A DNA stretch of 14,513 nt from JACVRW01 sp035705985 (GTDB lineage Bacteria > Actinomycetota > Thermoleophilia > Solirubrobacterales > Thermoleophilaceae): contig DASSVP010000160.1 in the NCBI GenBank assembly GCA_035705985.1, positions 1 to 14,513 of the forward strand, in the 5' to 3' direction. Below are positions 1 to 7,949 of this stretch, piece by piece. A program made the position numbers and the translations under genes. Below the pieces are notes generated by a model, which saw only the letters and a list, made by a program, of their open reading frames with translations, made no database searches and was not told the origin of the DNA. The first letter of the stretch is position 1. The number at the start of each line of letters is the position of its first letter.

Positions 1-3
1 CCG

Positions 4-1227
4 ATGATGGCGGCCTCCGAGCCGCCGGCCCGCGCGCCGGAGCCGCCGCCCGCGGCCGCGCCGCGCGCGTTCGAGCCGCCTGCGCAGCCCCATGGCGGCA
101 ACTCGGACGGGAGGGACTGGCTCGCCGACGCCCGCCGCCTCACCAAGCGGGAGCCGGATGGCGACGGCGCAGGCCGCCGAAGGCGCCCGCGCCGAGGCGC
201 CGGGCGCGTCATAGCGCTCGGCGTGTTCGCGCTCGTCCTGCTCGCCATCGCCTGGTTCGCCAACGCGCTCCTCCAGCCGTTCAAGGGCGACGGCGGGGAG
301 GCCGTGCGCGTGACGATCCCGCAGGGCTACACGCTCGCCCAGATCGCCAATCGGCTCGAGCAGAACGGCGTGATCGACGACGCCGGGTTCTTCCAGCTCC
401 GCGCCCGCCTCGACGGCGCAAGCAGCGAGCTGCGTCCCGGCTCGTACGAGCTCCGCAAGGACATGAGCTTCGCCGCCGCGCTCGACGCGCTCCGAGCGGG
501 GGTGCCGCCGAACGTCGTCCAGGTGGCGATCCCGGAGGGCCTCTCGCGCGCGGAGATTCGCCCGCTCACCAAGGGCCTGCGCGGCGACTACGTGCGAGCG
601 ACGCGCCGCTCGTCGAAGCTCGCTCCGGCTGACTACGGCGCCGAGGGCGCGACGAGCCTCGAGGGCTTCCTGTTCCCGGCGACGTTCGAGCTCAAGAAGG
701 GCAGGAGCGTCCGCCGCCTCGTCGACGAGCAGCTCGCGCACTTCAAGCGGAACTTCGCGAAAGTCGACCTCAGCTTCGCCAAGCGGAAGAAGCTCACGGC
801 CTACGACGTGCTCATCATCGCGTCGCTCATCGAGCGCGAGGCGATGGTGGCGAAGGAGCGACCGCTGATCGCGTCGGTGATCTACAACCGGCTCCGCGAC
901 GGCATCCCGCTCGGGATAGACGCCACGGTCCGCTTCGTGACCGGCAACTGGAAGCGCCCGCTGCGGCAGTCCGAGCTCGCCAACCCCAGCCCCTACAACA
1001 CGCGCGTGCACGCCGGCCTGCCGCCCGGCCCGATCGGCAACCCTGGGCTCGACTCGATCAAGGCGGCCGCCCGGCCGGCCAAGAGCAACTACCTCTTCTA
1101 CGTGGTGAAGGTCGACAGCTGCGGCGAGCACAAGTTCGCCGAGACCGACGCCGAGTTCCAGGCCTACGTGAACGAGTACAACCGCGCGCGCGAGGCGCGC
1201 GGCGGCAAGTCGCCGACCAAGTGTTGA
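4..1227 (+). CDS. mltG: Endolytic murein transglycosylase MltG (5' end possibly outside window)
   Basis: MltG-family (YceG-like) membrane enzyme that cleaves nascent glycan strands of peptidoglycan on the outer face of the membrane, ending strand growth. Residues 1-66 are a Pro/Ala/Arg-rich cytoplasmic tail and one transmembrane helix spans about 68-92. A LysM-like segment (about 101-165) precedes the catalytic domain. The family's EGFLFP stretch is at 220-225. The ASLIERE motif at 273-279 places the expected catalytic glutamate at E277, by analogy with the E. coli enzyme. The NPSPYNT (327-333) and GLPPGPIGNPG (338-348) signatures are intact. The frame is still open at base 1, so the true start may lie upstream; ATG at 4 (or 7) is only the first in the window. 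The 3' end overlaps aroE by 7 nt, implying co-transcription. Family identity is very secure; the N-terminus is not. Confidence 0.95.
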   Translation: MMAASEPPARAPEPPPAAAPRAFEPPAQPHGGNSDGRDWLADARRLTKREPDGDGAGRRRRPRRGAGRVIALGVFALVLLAIAWFANALLQPFKGDGGEAVRVTIPQGYTLAQIANRLEQNGVIDDAGFFQLRARLDGASSELRPGSYELRKDMSFAAALDALRAGVPPNVVQVAIPEGLSRAEIRPLTKGLRGDYVRATRRSSKLAPADYGAEGATSLEGFLFPATFELKKGRSVRRLVDEQLAHFKRNFAKVDLSFAKRKKLTAYDVLIIASLIEREAMVAKERPLIASVIYNRLRDGIPLGIDATVRFVTGNWKRPLRQSELANPSPYNTRVHAGLPPGPIGNPGLDSIKAAARPAKSNYLFYVVKVDSCGEHKFAETDAEFQAYVNEYNRAREARGGKSPTKC

Positions 1228-2018
1228 CGCCGCTCGCCGGTGTGATCGGCTTCCCCGTCGGGCACAGCCGCTCGCCCGCGATGATGAACGCCGCCTTCGC
1301 CGCGCTAGGCCTCGACTGGCACTACGTGAAGCTGCCGCTCCCGCCGGAGCGGTTCGACGCAGGCGTTCGGGCCCTGCCGGGCTCGGGCTACCGCGGCGCG
1401 AACGTCACGCTCCCGCACAAGCTCGCGGCGCACGAGCTCGCCGACGAGCTGAGCGACGCGGCCCGCGCGATCGGGGCGGTGAACACGCTCACCCTCGCCG
1501 AGGGCGGGGGCATCGCCGGCCACAACACCGACGCCGGCGGCCTGCTCGACGCGCTGGGCGACGAGCTGCCCCCGACGGCGCTCGTGCTCGGCGCCGGCGG
1601 CGCGGCCCGCGCGGCGGCCTGGGCGCTCGCGAGCGCGGGCGCGCGTGTGACGGTCTGGAACCGCACGGGGGATAGGGCGCAGGCGCTGGCGAGCGATCTC
1701 GGCGTCGAGTTCGGCGAGCGCCCGGCCGAGGCCGAGCTGCTCGTGAACGCCACCTCGGTCGGGCTCCGCGCCGACGACTCGCTCGCGGGCCTGCCGCTCG
1801 TGGACGCGCACGTCGTGGTGGACCTCGTCTACGGCGACGCGCCGACGCCGATCTTGCGCTGGGGCGAGGAGCGCGGCGCGCGCGTGGTCGGCGGGCTAGA
1901 GGTGCTCGTCCGCCAGGGCGCCAGGAGCCTCGCGCTCTGGACCGGCATGGACCCGCCGCTGGACGCGATGCGCAGGGCGGTCGTCCAGCCCACGTCTAGT
2001 ACATCTGCCCAGGTCTAA
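1221..2018 (+). CDS. aroE: Shikimate dehydrogenase (NADP+)
   Basis: AroE reduces 3-dehydroshikimate to shikimate with NADPH in cytosolic chorismate/aromatic amino acid synthesis. At 265 aa it has normal family length. Visible motifs: substrate-binding SHS-type GHSRSP (14-19), NVTLPHK with catalytic K67, AVNT (86-89), HNTD with the catalytic-pair aspartate D104, nucleotide-binding GAGGAAR (124-130), the NADP-specificity stretch NRT (147-149), NATSVG (176-181), DLVYG (201-205) and RQGA with Q232. The start is GTG at 1221, inside the end of mltG; TTG at 1224 is the alternative and changes one residue. The 7-nt overlap with mltG suggests translational coupling. The TAA stop at 2016-2018 is embedded in the -35 box of the next transcription unit's predicted promoter. 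No oddities in the protein. Confidence 0.96.
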   Translation: MLTPLAGVIGFPVGHSRSPAMMNAAFAALGLDWHYVKLPLPPERFDAGVRALPGSGYRGANVTLPHKLAAHELADELSDAARAIGAVNTLTLAEGGGIAGHNTDAGGLLDALGDELPPTALVLGAGGAARAAAWALASAGARVTVWNRTGDRAQALASDLGVEFGERPAEAELLVNATSVGLRADDSLAGLPLVDAHVVVDLVYGDAPTPILRWGEERGARVVGGLEVLVRQGARSLALWTGMDPPLDAMRRAVVQPTSSTSAQV

Positions 2019-2043
2019 ACAAGGGGCGGACGCCTGCCGATAT
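2016..2043 (+). promoter_or_regulatory. Predicted sigma-28/WhiG-type promoter for the pilBTC unit
   Basis: TAAA at 2016-2019 and GCCGATAT at 2036-2043 are separated by 16 nt. This closely matches the FliA/WhiG promoter (TAAA, about 15-16 nt, GCCGATAA). The -35 box contains the aroE stop codon. The expected transcription start, about 6-9 nt after the -10 box, falls at about 2049-2052. The ATG of the next gene is at 2052, so the mRNA would be leaderless or nearly so. The same architecture with the same spacer recurs at 10560 before the pilin. Prediction from sequence only. Confidence 0.72.
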
Positions 2044-2051
2044 GCGAGGCA

Positions 2052-3344
2052 ATGGCGCTCTCCCGCCCCTTCCTCCTCGCCCTCCTCGGAGTCGTGCTGC
2101 TCGCAGCGACGGTCTTCGCGGTCCAGAACGCTCGCAACAGCGGCGGTGATTCTTCGTCCAGCGCGCAGCAGACGCCTGCCGAGCAGGCCGCCGCGCCGAC
2201 GCCCGCGCCGCCCGCCGGCCCGGACGCGCTGCTGGCCTCGGCGTTCTCCGCGGAGGTTCAGAGCGCCAGCTTCGACGCGAAGCTCACCTTCACCTCGCAG
2301 GGCGAGCAGAACCTCGTGCAGGCCTCCGGCGCGTTCGAGCAGAACGGCCCGAAGGCGATGCCCGAGGCCGACGTCGAGGTGCGGGTGCAGGTCGGCAGCA
2401 TGAACCTGAGCGAGCGTGGCGGCTTCGTCACCACCGGCGACCGCGCCTGGTTCACTCGCGGCGCCAGGTCGTGGGCGGTCCCGCAGAGTGTCTGGAGCGA
2501 GGTCGTCGAGGCGCGCGAGAGCGGCAGGGCCGGCTCCGCCGCCGACACGCCGGAGATCAACGTGGATCCGCGTGACTGGCTCAGCAACGTCAAGAGCGAG
2601 GGCACCGAGCGCGTCGACGGCGTCGACGCGACCCACATCAGCGCTCAGGTCGACTCTGCGAAGGCCATCACCGACGTCGTCAAGGCCATGAGCCAGGCCG
2701 GCGAGGGCGCCATGCCGCTTCCGAACGCCCCGCAGCGGCTCCGCCAGGGCGGGCTCACGAACGGCGACCTCGACGTCTGGGTCGGCGAGGACAAGCTCCT
2801 CCGCCGAGTCACCCTCAGCCTGTCCGGCAAGGGCGACGGCGGCCGTCCGGTCACCGCCGAGCTCGACTTCAGCCTCTCCGGCGTGAACGAGCCGCAGGAG
2901 ATCGCCCGCCCGGCGAAGGTCGAGCGCGGCATGCCCGGCGGAAGCTACGGCCAGCTCGCGAACGGCGTCCTCGGCGGCGTCGCGCGGGCCAGCGGCCTCG
3001 ATCCCGCCGAGCTCAAGATCGGCGTGCCGGTGACCAACGCTCACCTGAAGGCCGAGCGCGCGGTCGCCGACAACAAGAAGGTCGTGATCTTCTTCAAGAA
3101 TCCGCGTGCCCTCGACGACCAAGCCGTTGCTGACGCGGTCCGGTCGCTGGATCGGCGCACGAAGTCCGTTGTCGTCCTCACCGATGTGGTCGAGAACGTG
3201 GACCGCTACGACTCCCTGATCGAGAATCTCGGCGTCAACCAGGCCCCCGCCATCGTGGTAATCGACCGCAGCGCCAAGGCAAGCCTCATCGAGGGCTACG
3301 TCGACGCCGAGTCGCTTGCGCAGGTAGTCGCGGACGCGCGATGA
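2052..3344 (+). CDS. Anchored/secreted protein with LppX-like and redox-inactive thioredoxin-like domains, first gene of pilBTC unit
   Basis: Function unknown. An N-terminal hydrophobic helix (about 6-24) acts as signal or anchor, followed by a Ser/Ala/Pro-rich linker (30-57). Residues about 58-290 resemble the LppX/LprAFG-type beta-rich fold of actinobacterial envelope proteins: DAKLTFTSQG-type strands, a DPRDWL element at 172-177, GVDATHISAQVD near 190-201, and a closing VNEPQEIARP at 278-287. Residues about 342-428 look thioredoxin-like: KKVVIFFKNP strand, a VVVLTDV strand, QAPA at 398-401 as a cis-Pro equivalent, and VVIDRS. The CxxC is absent and the whole 430-aa protein has no cysteine, so redox activity is unlikely. 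ATG at 2052 lies just after the predicted -10 box; GAGG at 2046-2049 is too close to act as a normal Shine-Dalgarno. Its stop overlaps the pilB start (ATGA), tying it to pilus assembly. Domain assignments are by eye. Confidence 0.85.
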   Translation: MALSRPFLLALLGVVLLAATVFAVQNARNSGGDSSSSAQQTPAEQAAAPTPAPPAGPDALLASAFSAEVQSASFDAKLTFTSQGEQNLVQASGAFEQNGPKAMPEADVEVRVQVGSMNLSERGGFVTTGDRAWFTRGARSWAVPQSVWSEVVEARESGRAGSAADTPEINVDPRDWLSNVKSEGTERVDGVDATHISAQVDSAKAITDVVKAMSQAGEGAMPLPNAPQRLRQGGLTNGDLDVWVGEDKLLRRVTLSLSGKGDGGRPVTAELDFSLSGVNEPQEIARPAKVERGMPGGSYGQLANGVLGGVARASGLDPAELKIGVPVTNAHLKAERAVADNKKVVIFFKNPRALDDQAVADAVRSLDRRTKSVVVLTDVVENVDRYDSLIENLGVNQAPAIVVIDRSAKASLIEGYVDAESLAQVVADAR

Positions 3345-5095
3345 GCAAGAAGGAGGGTGCGGCGGCGCCGCTGCGCGCCGTGCCTGAGGGCGCCGAGCCC
3401 GCTGCGCCCGGCAACGGCCTCACTCCTCCGCGCAAGAAGGGCGGCTCGCGCTTCATCTCCGACGTGATCGTCGAGATGGGCTTCCTCGCGCGCGAGCGCG
3501 TGGACGCGGCCGTCGAGGAAGGCAAGGCCACCGGCCGCTCGCCCGAGCAGGTGCTGCTCGAGTCGGGCGCCATCACCGGCGACCAGCTTGCGCGCGCGGT
3601 CGCGCAGCGCTTCGGGCTGAACCATGTCGACCTGACGATCTACAAGACCGACGTCAGCGCGCTCAACTCGATCACGCCGCAGGCGGCGCGCCGGCTTGGC
3701 GCCGTGCCGATCGGCAAGGACGACAAGGGCACGCTGATCGTGGCGATGTCCGACCCGTCGAACGTGCTCGCGCTCGACGACCTCAAGCTCATGACCGGCA
3801 ACGAGGTGCGCCCGGTGGTGGCCTCGCCCGACGACATCGCCGGGCTGATCGGGCGCATGAGCCGTTTTGACGACGCCGTCGCCGAGGCGATCGAGATCGG
3901 GGAGGAGGAGCTCGCCGAGGTCGCGGAGATCCGGGAATCCGCGGACGACGCGCCGGTCATCAAGCTCGTCAACTCCATCATCGCCCAGGCTGTCGAGGAG
4001 GGCGCGTCGGATATCCACTTCGAGCCCGAGGGCCGCGAGATGCGCGTCCGCTTCCGCGTCGACGGCGTGCTGCGCGAGACGACGCAGATCCCGCGCCGGA
4101 TGATCGCCGGCGTGGTCTCGCGCGTGAAGATCATGGCGGACCTCGACATCGCCGAGAAGCGCGTGCCGCAGGACGGCCGCGTGGGGCTGACCGTCGAGGG
4201 GCACGCGATCGACACCCGTGTCGTGACCATGCCGCGTGTGGACGGCGAGGGGCTTGTCATGCGAATTCTCGACAAGTCGCAGGCGCTGATCGGGCTCGAC
4301 TCGCTCGGGATGTCGGAGACGAGCGCGGAGCTGTTCGAGGACTCGTTCAGGCGCTCCTATGGAGCGGTGCTCGTGACGGGCCCGACCGGATCCGGTAAGT
4401 CCACCACGCTGTACGCCGCGCTCAACGAGATCAACGAGCCGCAGCGCAACATCATCACGATCGAGGACCCGGTCGAGTACCAGCTCGCGGGCGTGAACCA
4501 GCTTCAGGTGAACACGAAGGCGGGGCTGACCTTCGCCGGAGGGCTGCGCGCGATGCTCCGCGCGGATCCGGACGTGATCATGGTCGGCGAGATCAGGGAC
4601 GCCGAGACCGCCAAGATCGCCATCGAGTCGGCGCTCACCGGCCACCTGGTGCTGTCGACGCTTCACACGAACGACGCCCCGTCAGCGATCACTCGCCTCA
4701 CCGAGATGAACATCGAGCCGTTCCTGAGCGCCTCGGCGATCGTCTGCGTCGTCGCTCAGCGCCTCGTGCGGCAGCTCTGCACCTACTGCAAGAGCCGGAC
4801 CATGCTGAGCGTCTCTTCACTCGAGAAGGCCGGCTTCAACGTGGCCTTCGACCTCGAGGCCTACGAGCCGGTCGGCTGCGGCCGCTGCGGCGGCTCGGGC
4901 TACAAGGGCCGGACCGGGCTCTACGAGGTGATGGCGGTCACCGACGAAATTCGGGACCTCACGGTCGAGCGCGCCTCGTCCGAGGAGATCCGGAAGGTCG
5001 CCGTCGCGCAGGGCATGCGCCCGCTGCGCGCAGACGGCTTCGAAAAGGTCAAGAACGGCGTCACGTCCATTGCCGAGGTGGCAAGAGTCACGTGA
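3341..5095 (+). CDS. pilB: Type IV pilus assembly ATPase PilB (GspE/PulE family)
   Basis: Hexameric cytoplasmic ATPase that powers pilus extension by turning the platform protein PilC. At 584 aa it has full length. Residues about 36-172 form an MshEN/T2SSE N-terminal region and the core follows from about 200. Walker A GPTGSGKST is at 347-355, the Asp box ITIEDPVEY at 372-380, Walker B DVIMVGE at 411-417 and the His box HLVLSTLHT at 435-443. The zinc-binding tetracysteine of extension ATPases is present as CxxC at 480/483 and 513/516, which separates it from PilT. The ATG overlaps the upstream stop (ATGA at 3341-3344), implying translational coupling. MshEN domains in some PilB homologues bind c-di-GMP. 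This one has repeated Leu/Gly-rich segments (for example VLLESGAITGDQLARAVA at 71-88), but I cannot confirm the binding residues. The T2SS alternative (gspE) is less likely given the adjacent pilT and pilin. Confidence 0.96.
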   Translation: MSKKEGAAAPLRAVPEGAEPAAPGNGLTPPRKKGGSRFISDVIVEMGFLARERVDAAVEEGKATGRSPEQVLLESGAITGDQLARAVAQRFGLNHVDLTIYKTDVSALNSITPQAARRLGAVPIGKDDKGTLIVAMSDPSNVLALDDLKLMTGNEVRPVVASPDDIAGLIGRMSRFDDAVAEAIEIGEEELAEVAEIRESADDAPVIKLVNSIIAQAVEEGASDIHFEPEGREMRVRFRVDGVLRETTQIPRRMIAGVVSRVKIMADLDIAEKRVPQDGRVGLTVEGHAIDTRVVTMPRVDGEGLVMRILDKSQALIGLDSLGMSETSAELFEDSFRRSYGAVLVTGPTGSGKSTTLYAALNEINEPQRNIITIEDPVEYQLAGVNQLQVNTKAGLTFAGGLRAMLRADPDVIMVGEIRDAETAKIAIESALTGHLVLSTLHTNDAPSAITRLTEMNIEPFLSASAIVCVVAQRLVRQLCTYCKSRTMLSVSSLEKAGFNVAFDLEAYEPVGCGRCGGSGYKGRTGLYEVMAVTDEIRDLTVERASSEEIRKVAVAQGMRPLRADGFEKVKNGVTSIAEVARVT

Positions 5096-5114
5096 TCGCG
5101 CCCTCCAGCCGATA

Positions 5115-5120
5115 GGAGAA
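5115..5120 (+). promoter_or_regulatory. Shine-Dalgarno of pilT
   Basis: An AGGAGA core lies 5115-5120 within the 27-nt gap after pilB, two bases short of the ATG at 5123 and with the GGAG core about 4-7 nt from it. It fixes the pilT start. The same stretch includes GCCGATAG, which resembles a sigma-28 -10 box but lacks a convincing -35. Confidence 0.6.
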
Positions 5121-5122
5121 CC

Positions 5123-6196
5123 ATGGACTTCGATTTCGCTGAAGTCCTGCTGCAGGTGATGGAGCGAAACGCCTCCGACCTCCACCTGACTGCAGGCTCA
5201 CCGCCCATGATCCGGCACCATGGCCGGCTGCACGCGTTGGATTACCCGCATCTGACGCCTCAGCTGACGCGTGAGGTGATCTACTCGATCCTCACGAACG
5301 ACCAGCGCCAGCGGCTGGAGACGGATTGGCAGATCGACTTCGCCTACTCGATCCCCGGCAAGGCGCGCTTCCGTGTGAACGCGTACATGCAGCGCGCGGC
5401 GCTCTCGGCGGCCTTCCGCCTGATCCCGCACGAGATGCCGAAGCTCGGCTCGCTCGGCCTGCCGCCGGTCCTCGAGGACTTCACGAAGAAGCCGCGCGGG
5501 TTCGTCCTCGTGACAGGCCCCACAGGCTCGGGCAAGTCGACGTCGCTCGCGGCGATGCTCGACCTGATCAACGAGACGCGCCACGAGCACATCCTCACGA
5601 TCGAGGACCCGATCGAGTTCCTGCACAAGCACAAGAGCTGCATCGTGAACCAGCGCGAGCTGGGCGCCGATGCGCAGAGCTTCGCGCTCGGCCTGAAGGC
5701 CGCGCTGCGCCAGGACCCGGACGTGATCCTCGTCGGCGAGATGAGAGACCTCGAGACGATCTCGACCGCGCTGACCGCGGCGGAGACCGGCCACCTCGTG
5801 TTCGCCACGCTGCACACGCAGGACACCGCTCAGACGGTGGACCGCATCGTCGACGTGTTCCCGCCGGAGCAGCAGCAGCAGGTGCGCGTACAGCTCTCTG
5901 TGTCGCTCCAGGGCATCGTGACCCAGCAGCTGCTGCCCACGGCCGACGGCAAGGGGCGCTGCTGCGCTACCGAGGTGCTCGTGCCGACCCCCGCCGTCCG
6001 CAACCTGATCCGCGAGGGCAAGACGCATCAGATCTACTCGGCGCTGCAGACGGGCGGGCAGTTCGGCATGCAGACGATGGACGCCTCGCTCGTCCAGCTC
6101 GTGCGCGAGCAGAAGATCACTCGCGAGCTGGCTGAGGCGCGCTCGTCGGCGCCGGAGGAGCTCCGCCGCCTGATGGGCACAGTGAGGGCGGCCTAG
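5123..6196 (+). CDS. pilT: Type IV pilus retraction ATPase PilT
   Basis: Hexameric cytoplasmic ATPase that depolymerises the pilus for twitching motility, surface sensing and DNA uptake. At 357 aa it has family length. The N-terminal PAS-like region includes the ASDLHLTAGSPP element (17-28). Walker A GPTGSGKST is at 132-140, the Asp box LTIEDPIEF at 158-166, Walker B DVILVGE at 200-206 and the His box HLVFATLHT at 224-232. The retraction-ATPase hallmark AIRNLIRE appears as AVRNLIRE at 291-298, and the GMQTMDASL stretch at 315-323 is typical. The zinc tetracysteine of PilB is absent. It sits 27 nt after pilB and 3 nt before pilC in one unit, so extension and retraction motors would be co-expressed. 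Fully intact and unlikely to be PilU given the strong PilT signatures. Confidence 0.96.
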   Translation: MDFDFAEVLLQVMERNASDLHLTAGSPPMIRHHGRLHALDYPHLTPQLTREVIYSILTNDQRQRLETDWQIDFAYSIPGKARFRVNAYMQRAALSAAFRLIPHEMPKLGSLGLPPVLEDFTKKPRGFVLVTGPTGSGKSTSLAAMLDLINETRHEHILTIEDPIEFLHKHKSCIVNQRELGADAQSFALGLKAALRQDPDVILVGEMRDLETISTALTAAETGHLVFATLHTQDTAQTVDRIVDVFPPEQQQQVRVQLSVSLQGIVTQQLLPTADGKGRCCATEVLVPTPAVRNLIREGKTHQIYSALQTGGQFGMQTMDASLVQLVREQKITRELAEARSSAPEELRRLMGTVRAA

Positions 6197-6199
6197 GCC

Positions 6200-7414
6200 A
6201 TGGCGACGTACGCATTCAAGGCCCTCGACCTGTCCGGCGCCCCCACGAAGGGGGAGATGGAGGCCGGCGACAAGCAGGCAGTCGCGGCGCAGCTGCGCTC
6301 GAAGGGCCTGATCGTCGTCGACATCGAGGAGCAGGCTGCCCCGAGCGCGGGCGACATCCTCGCGCGCTTCAAGAAGGTCAAGGCAGACGACCTCGTGATC
6401 GCGACCCGCCAGCTGTCCACGATGGTCAGCTCGGGGATGTCTCTGCTGCGCGCGCTCTACGTGATCGAGGAGCAGACGGAGAGCGACAAGCTGCGCGAGG
6501 TCTGGATCGACGTACGCAAGGCCGTCGAGGCCGGCCTGGCGCTCTCCGACTCGCTCGCGAAGCATCCGGACGTCTTCAACGACCTCTACGTAGCGATGGT
6601 CCAGGCCGGCGAGACCGGCGGCATCCTGGATGACACGCTCGTCCGTGTGGCCGAGCAGCTCGAGAAGGACGCCGCGCTGCGCCGCCAGATCAAGGCCGCC
6701 ATGGTCTACCCGGCGCTGATCGCGAGCTTCGCGTTCGTGGTCCTGTTCGCCCTCGTCGCGTTCCTCGTTCCGGTCTTCGAGAAGATCTTCAAGGACTTCG
6801 GCGGCGACCTGCCGGCGATCACGAAGTTCACCGTCTGGCTTTCACACCTCGCCACGGAGCGCTTCTACGTCCTGTTCGGCGGGATGTTCGCGGCCGTCTG
6901 GGCCTTCCGGACCTGGAAGAACACCGAGCGCGGCCGGATGCAGTGGGACCGCCTGAAGCTGAAGTTCCCGATGAAGATCGGCGACATCGTGCAGAAGGTG
7001 GCGCTGGCGCGCTTCTCGCGGACGTTCTCCGGCCTCATCGCGGCCGGCGTGCCGATGCTCGAGGCGATCGACATCACCGGCAAGACCTCCGGCAACAAGG
7101 TCATCGAGAAGGCGATGGACGAGGTGCGGGAGTCCGTCAAGAAGGGCGGCTCGCTGACCGCTCCGATGATGGAAGTGCCCGAGGCCTTCCCGGTCATGGT
7201 CACCCAGATGATCGGAGTCGGCGAGGAGACCGGCGCCCTCGAGACCATGATGACCAAGGTGGCCGACTTCTACGAGGAGCAGGTCGCCGCGGCCGTCAAG
7301 GCACTCACCTCGATCCTCGAGCCGATCATGATCATCATCGTCGGCGCGATCGTCGGGTTCATCGTGATCGCGATGTACCTGCCGATGTTCAAGGTCTACG
7401 ACCAGATCAAGTAA
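6200..7414 (+). CDS. pilC: Type IV pilus inner-membrane platform protein PilC (GspF family)
   Basis: Polytopic membrane protein on which PilB/PilT act to insert or remove pilins. At 404 aa it has the usual length. Two GspF/T2SSF repeats are visible, about 67-190 and 270-392. Each starts with a matching cytoplasmic motif (RQLSTMVSSGMSLLRAL at 70-86, RFSRTFSGLIAAGVPMLEAI at 271-290) and contains a GExxG-type turn (GETGG at 137-141, GEETG at 341-345). Predicted membrane helices lie about 171-193, 221-239 and 375-394. ATG at 6200 follows the pilT stop by 3 nt, with a GAGGGCGG purine-rich stretch inside the end of pilT as a possible ribosome site. It is the last gene of the + strand motor unit; 12 nt later it meets a convergent gene, and I see no hairpin terminator there. 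Confidence 0.95.
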   Translation: MATYAFKALDLSGAPTKGEMEAGDKQAVAAQLRSKGLIVVDIEEQAAPSAGDILARFKKVKADDLVIATRQLSTMVSSGMSLLRALYVIEEQTESDKLREVWIDVRKAVEAGLALSDSLAKHPDVFNDLYVAMVQAGETGGILDDTLVRVAEQLEKDAALRRQIKAAMVYPALIASFAFVVLFALVAFLVPVFEKIFKDFGGDLPAITKFTVWLSHLATERFYVLFGGMFAAVWAFRTWKNTERGRMQWDRLKLKFPMKIGDIVQKVALARFSRTFSGLIAAGVPMLEAIDITGKTSGNKVIEKAMDEVRESVKKGGSLTAPMMEVPEAFPVMVTQMIGVGEETGALETMMTKVADFYEEQVAAAVKALTSILEPIMIIIVGAIVGFIVIAMYLPMFKVYDQIK

Positions 7415-7426
7415 CCGGCGCGCGTA

Positions 7427-7915
7427 CTACGGACGAAGGTGCGTCACCGACGCGCCGTGCTCGGCGGCGAGCCGCTCGGCCACCAGCGAGCGGTGGCAGG
7501 CCTCCGGGTCGCGCTCCACGCAGAAGAGGGCGCCCGCGCCCGCGCGGGGCAGAGCCGCGACGACCGCGTCCAGGTTCGCCTGGTCGAGGATCTCGGCGAT
7601 GTAGCGCCTGCGGTAGTCCGGCGCGAGCTCGCCGCGGGAGCGCTTGCCCACGCCCTGCCGGTCGTCCTCGGCGTACTGGAGCTGTCTCAGCTCCGTCGTA
7701 GGCGCCAGCTCCGGCCGGTGGTCGTAGGCCACCCCGGCGTCGGCGAGGGCCGCCTGCAGGCGCTGCGAGTTCGCCCACGCGTACTCGCTGCCGCGCACGC
7801 CGCGCCGCTGGCGCACGTCGAGCAGTACCCGCACGTCAGCGGCGCGCAGCGCGTGCAGAAACGACTCCCGCGAGAAGCCGTAGACGCCGATGGTCGCCAC
7901 TTGAAGCGCGGACAT
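7427..7915 (-). CDS. DUF488 family protein
   Basis: Small cytosolic protein of uncharacterised biochemical role. The 162-aa frame from ATG at 7915 begins with the family opening (TIGVYGFSRESFLHAL, 8-23), then the DVR element at 33-35. It ends with the family signature FCVERDPEACHRS (131-143), including C132, E134, C140 and H141-R142. The frame is open further upstream to 8086, but that extension is Arg/Ser-rich and overlaps the neighbouring lipoprotein gene, so I prefer 7915. It lies 34 nt downstream of that lipoprotein gene on the same strand and is probably the last gene of a three-gene cassette. It ends tail-to-tail with pilC. DUF488 proteins sometimes occur in stress or nucleic-acid-related neighbourhoods; nothing here assigns a reaction. 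Confidence 0.85.
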   Translation of the reverse strand: MSALQVATIGVYGFSRESFLHALRAADVRVLLDVRQRRGVRGSEYAWANSQRLQAALADAGVAYDHRPELAPTTELRQLQYAEDDRQGVGKRSRGELAPDYRRRYIAEILDQANLDAVVAALPRAGAGALFCVERDPEACHRSLVAERLAAEHGASVTHLRP

Positions 7916-7949
7916 CGCGCCCGAAGCATGGCGCAGCGGCGCTCGTGCG

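Noticed and set aside
5088..5115. TCAC-N16-GCCGATAG before pilT, resembling the sigma-28-type promoters
   Set aside because: The -35 matches at only two of four positions, and the AGGAG overlap is explained by the pilT ribosome site. pilT is already in the upstream transcription unit. Kept only as a curiosity because the spacing and ATG distance match.
5646..5673. TGAA-N16-GCCGATGC inside pilT
   Set aside because: It lies inside conserved coding sequence with no start codon nearby. It is useful as a warning that one-mismatch -35 versions of the motif arise by chance here.
3296..6565. Long - strand open frames opposite pilB, pilT and pilC (and one at 1896-3122)
   Set aside because: They are mirror frames of conserved genes, rich in Arg/His/Asp/Leu, without recognisable motifs or gene-like starts.
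7381..7388. GCCGATGT at the end of pilC
   Set aside because: No TAAA-like box 16 nt upstream (ATCG instead), and the next + strand gene is more than 1.4 kb away.
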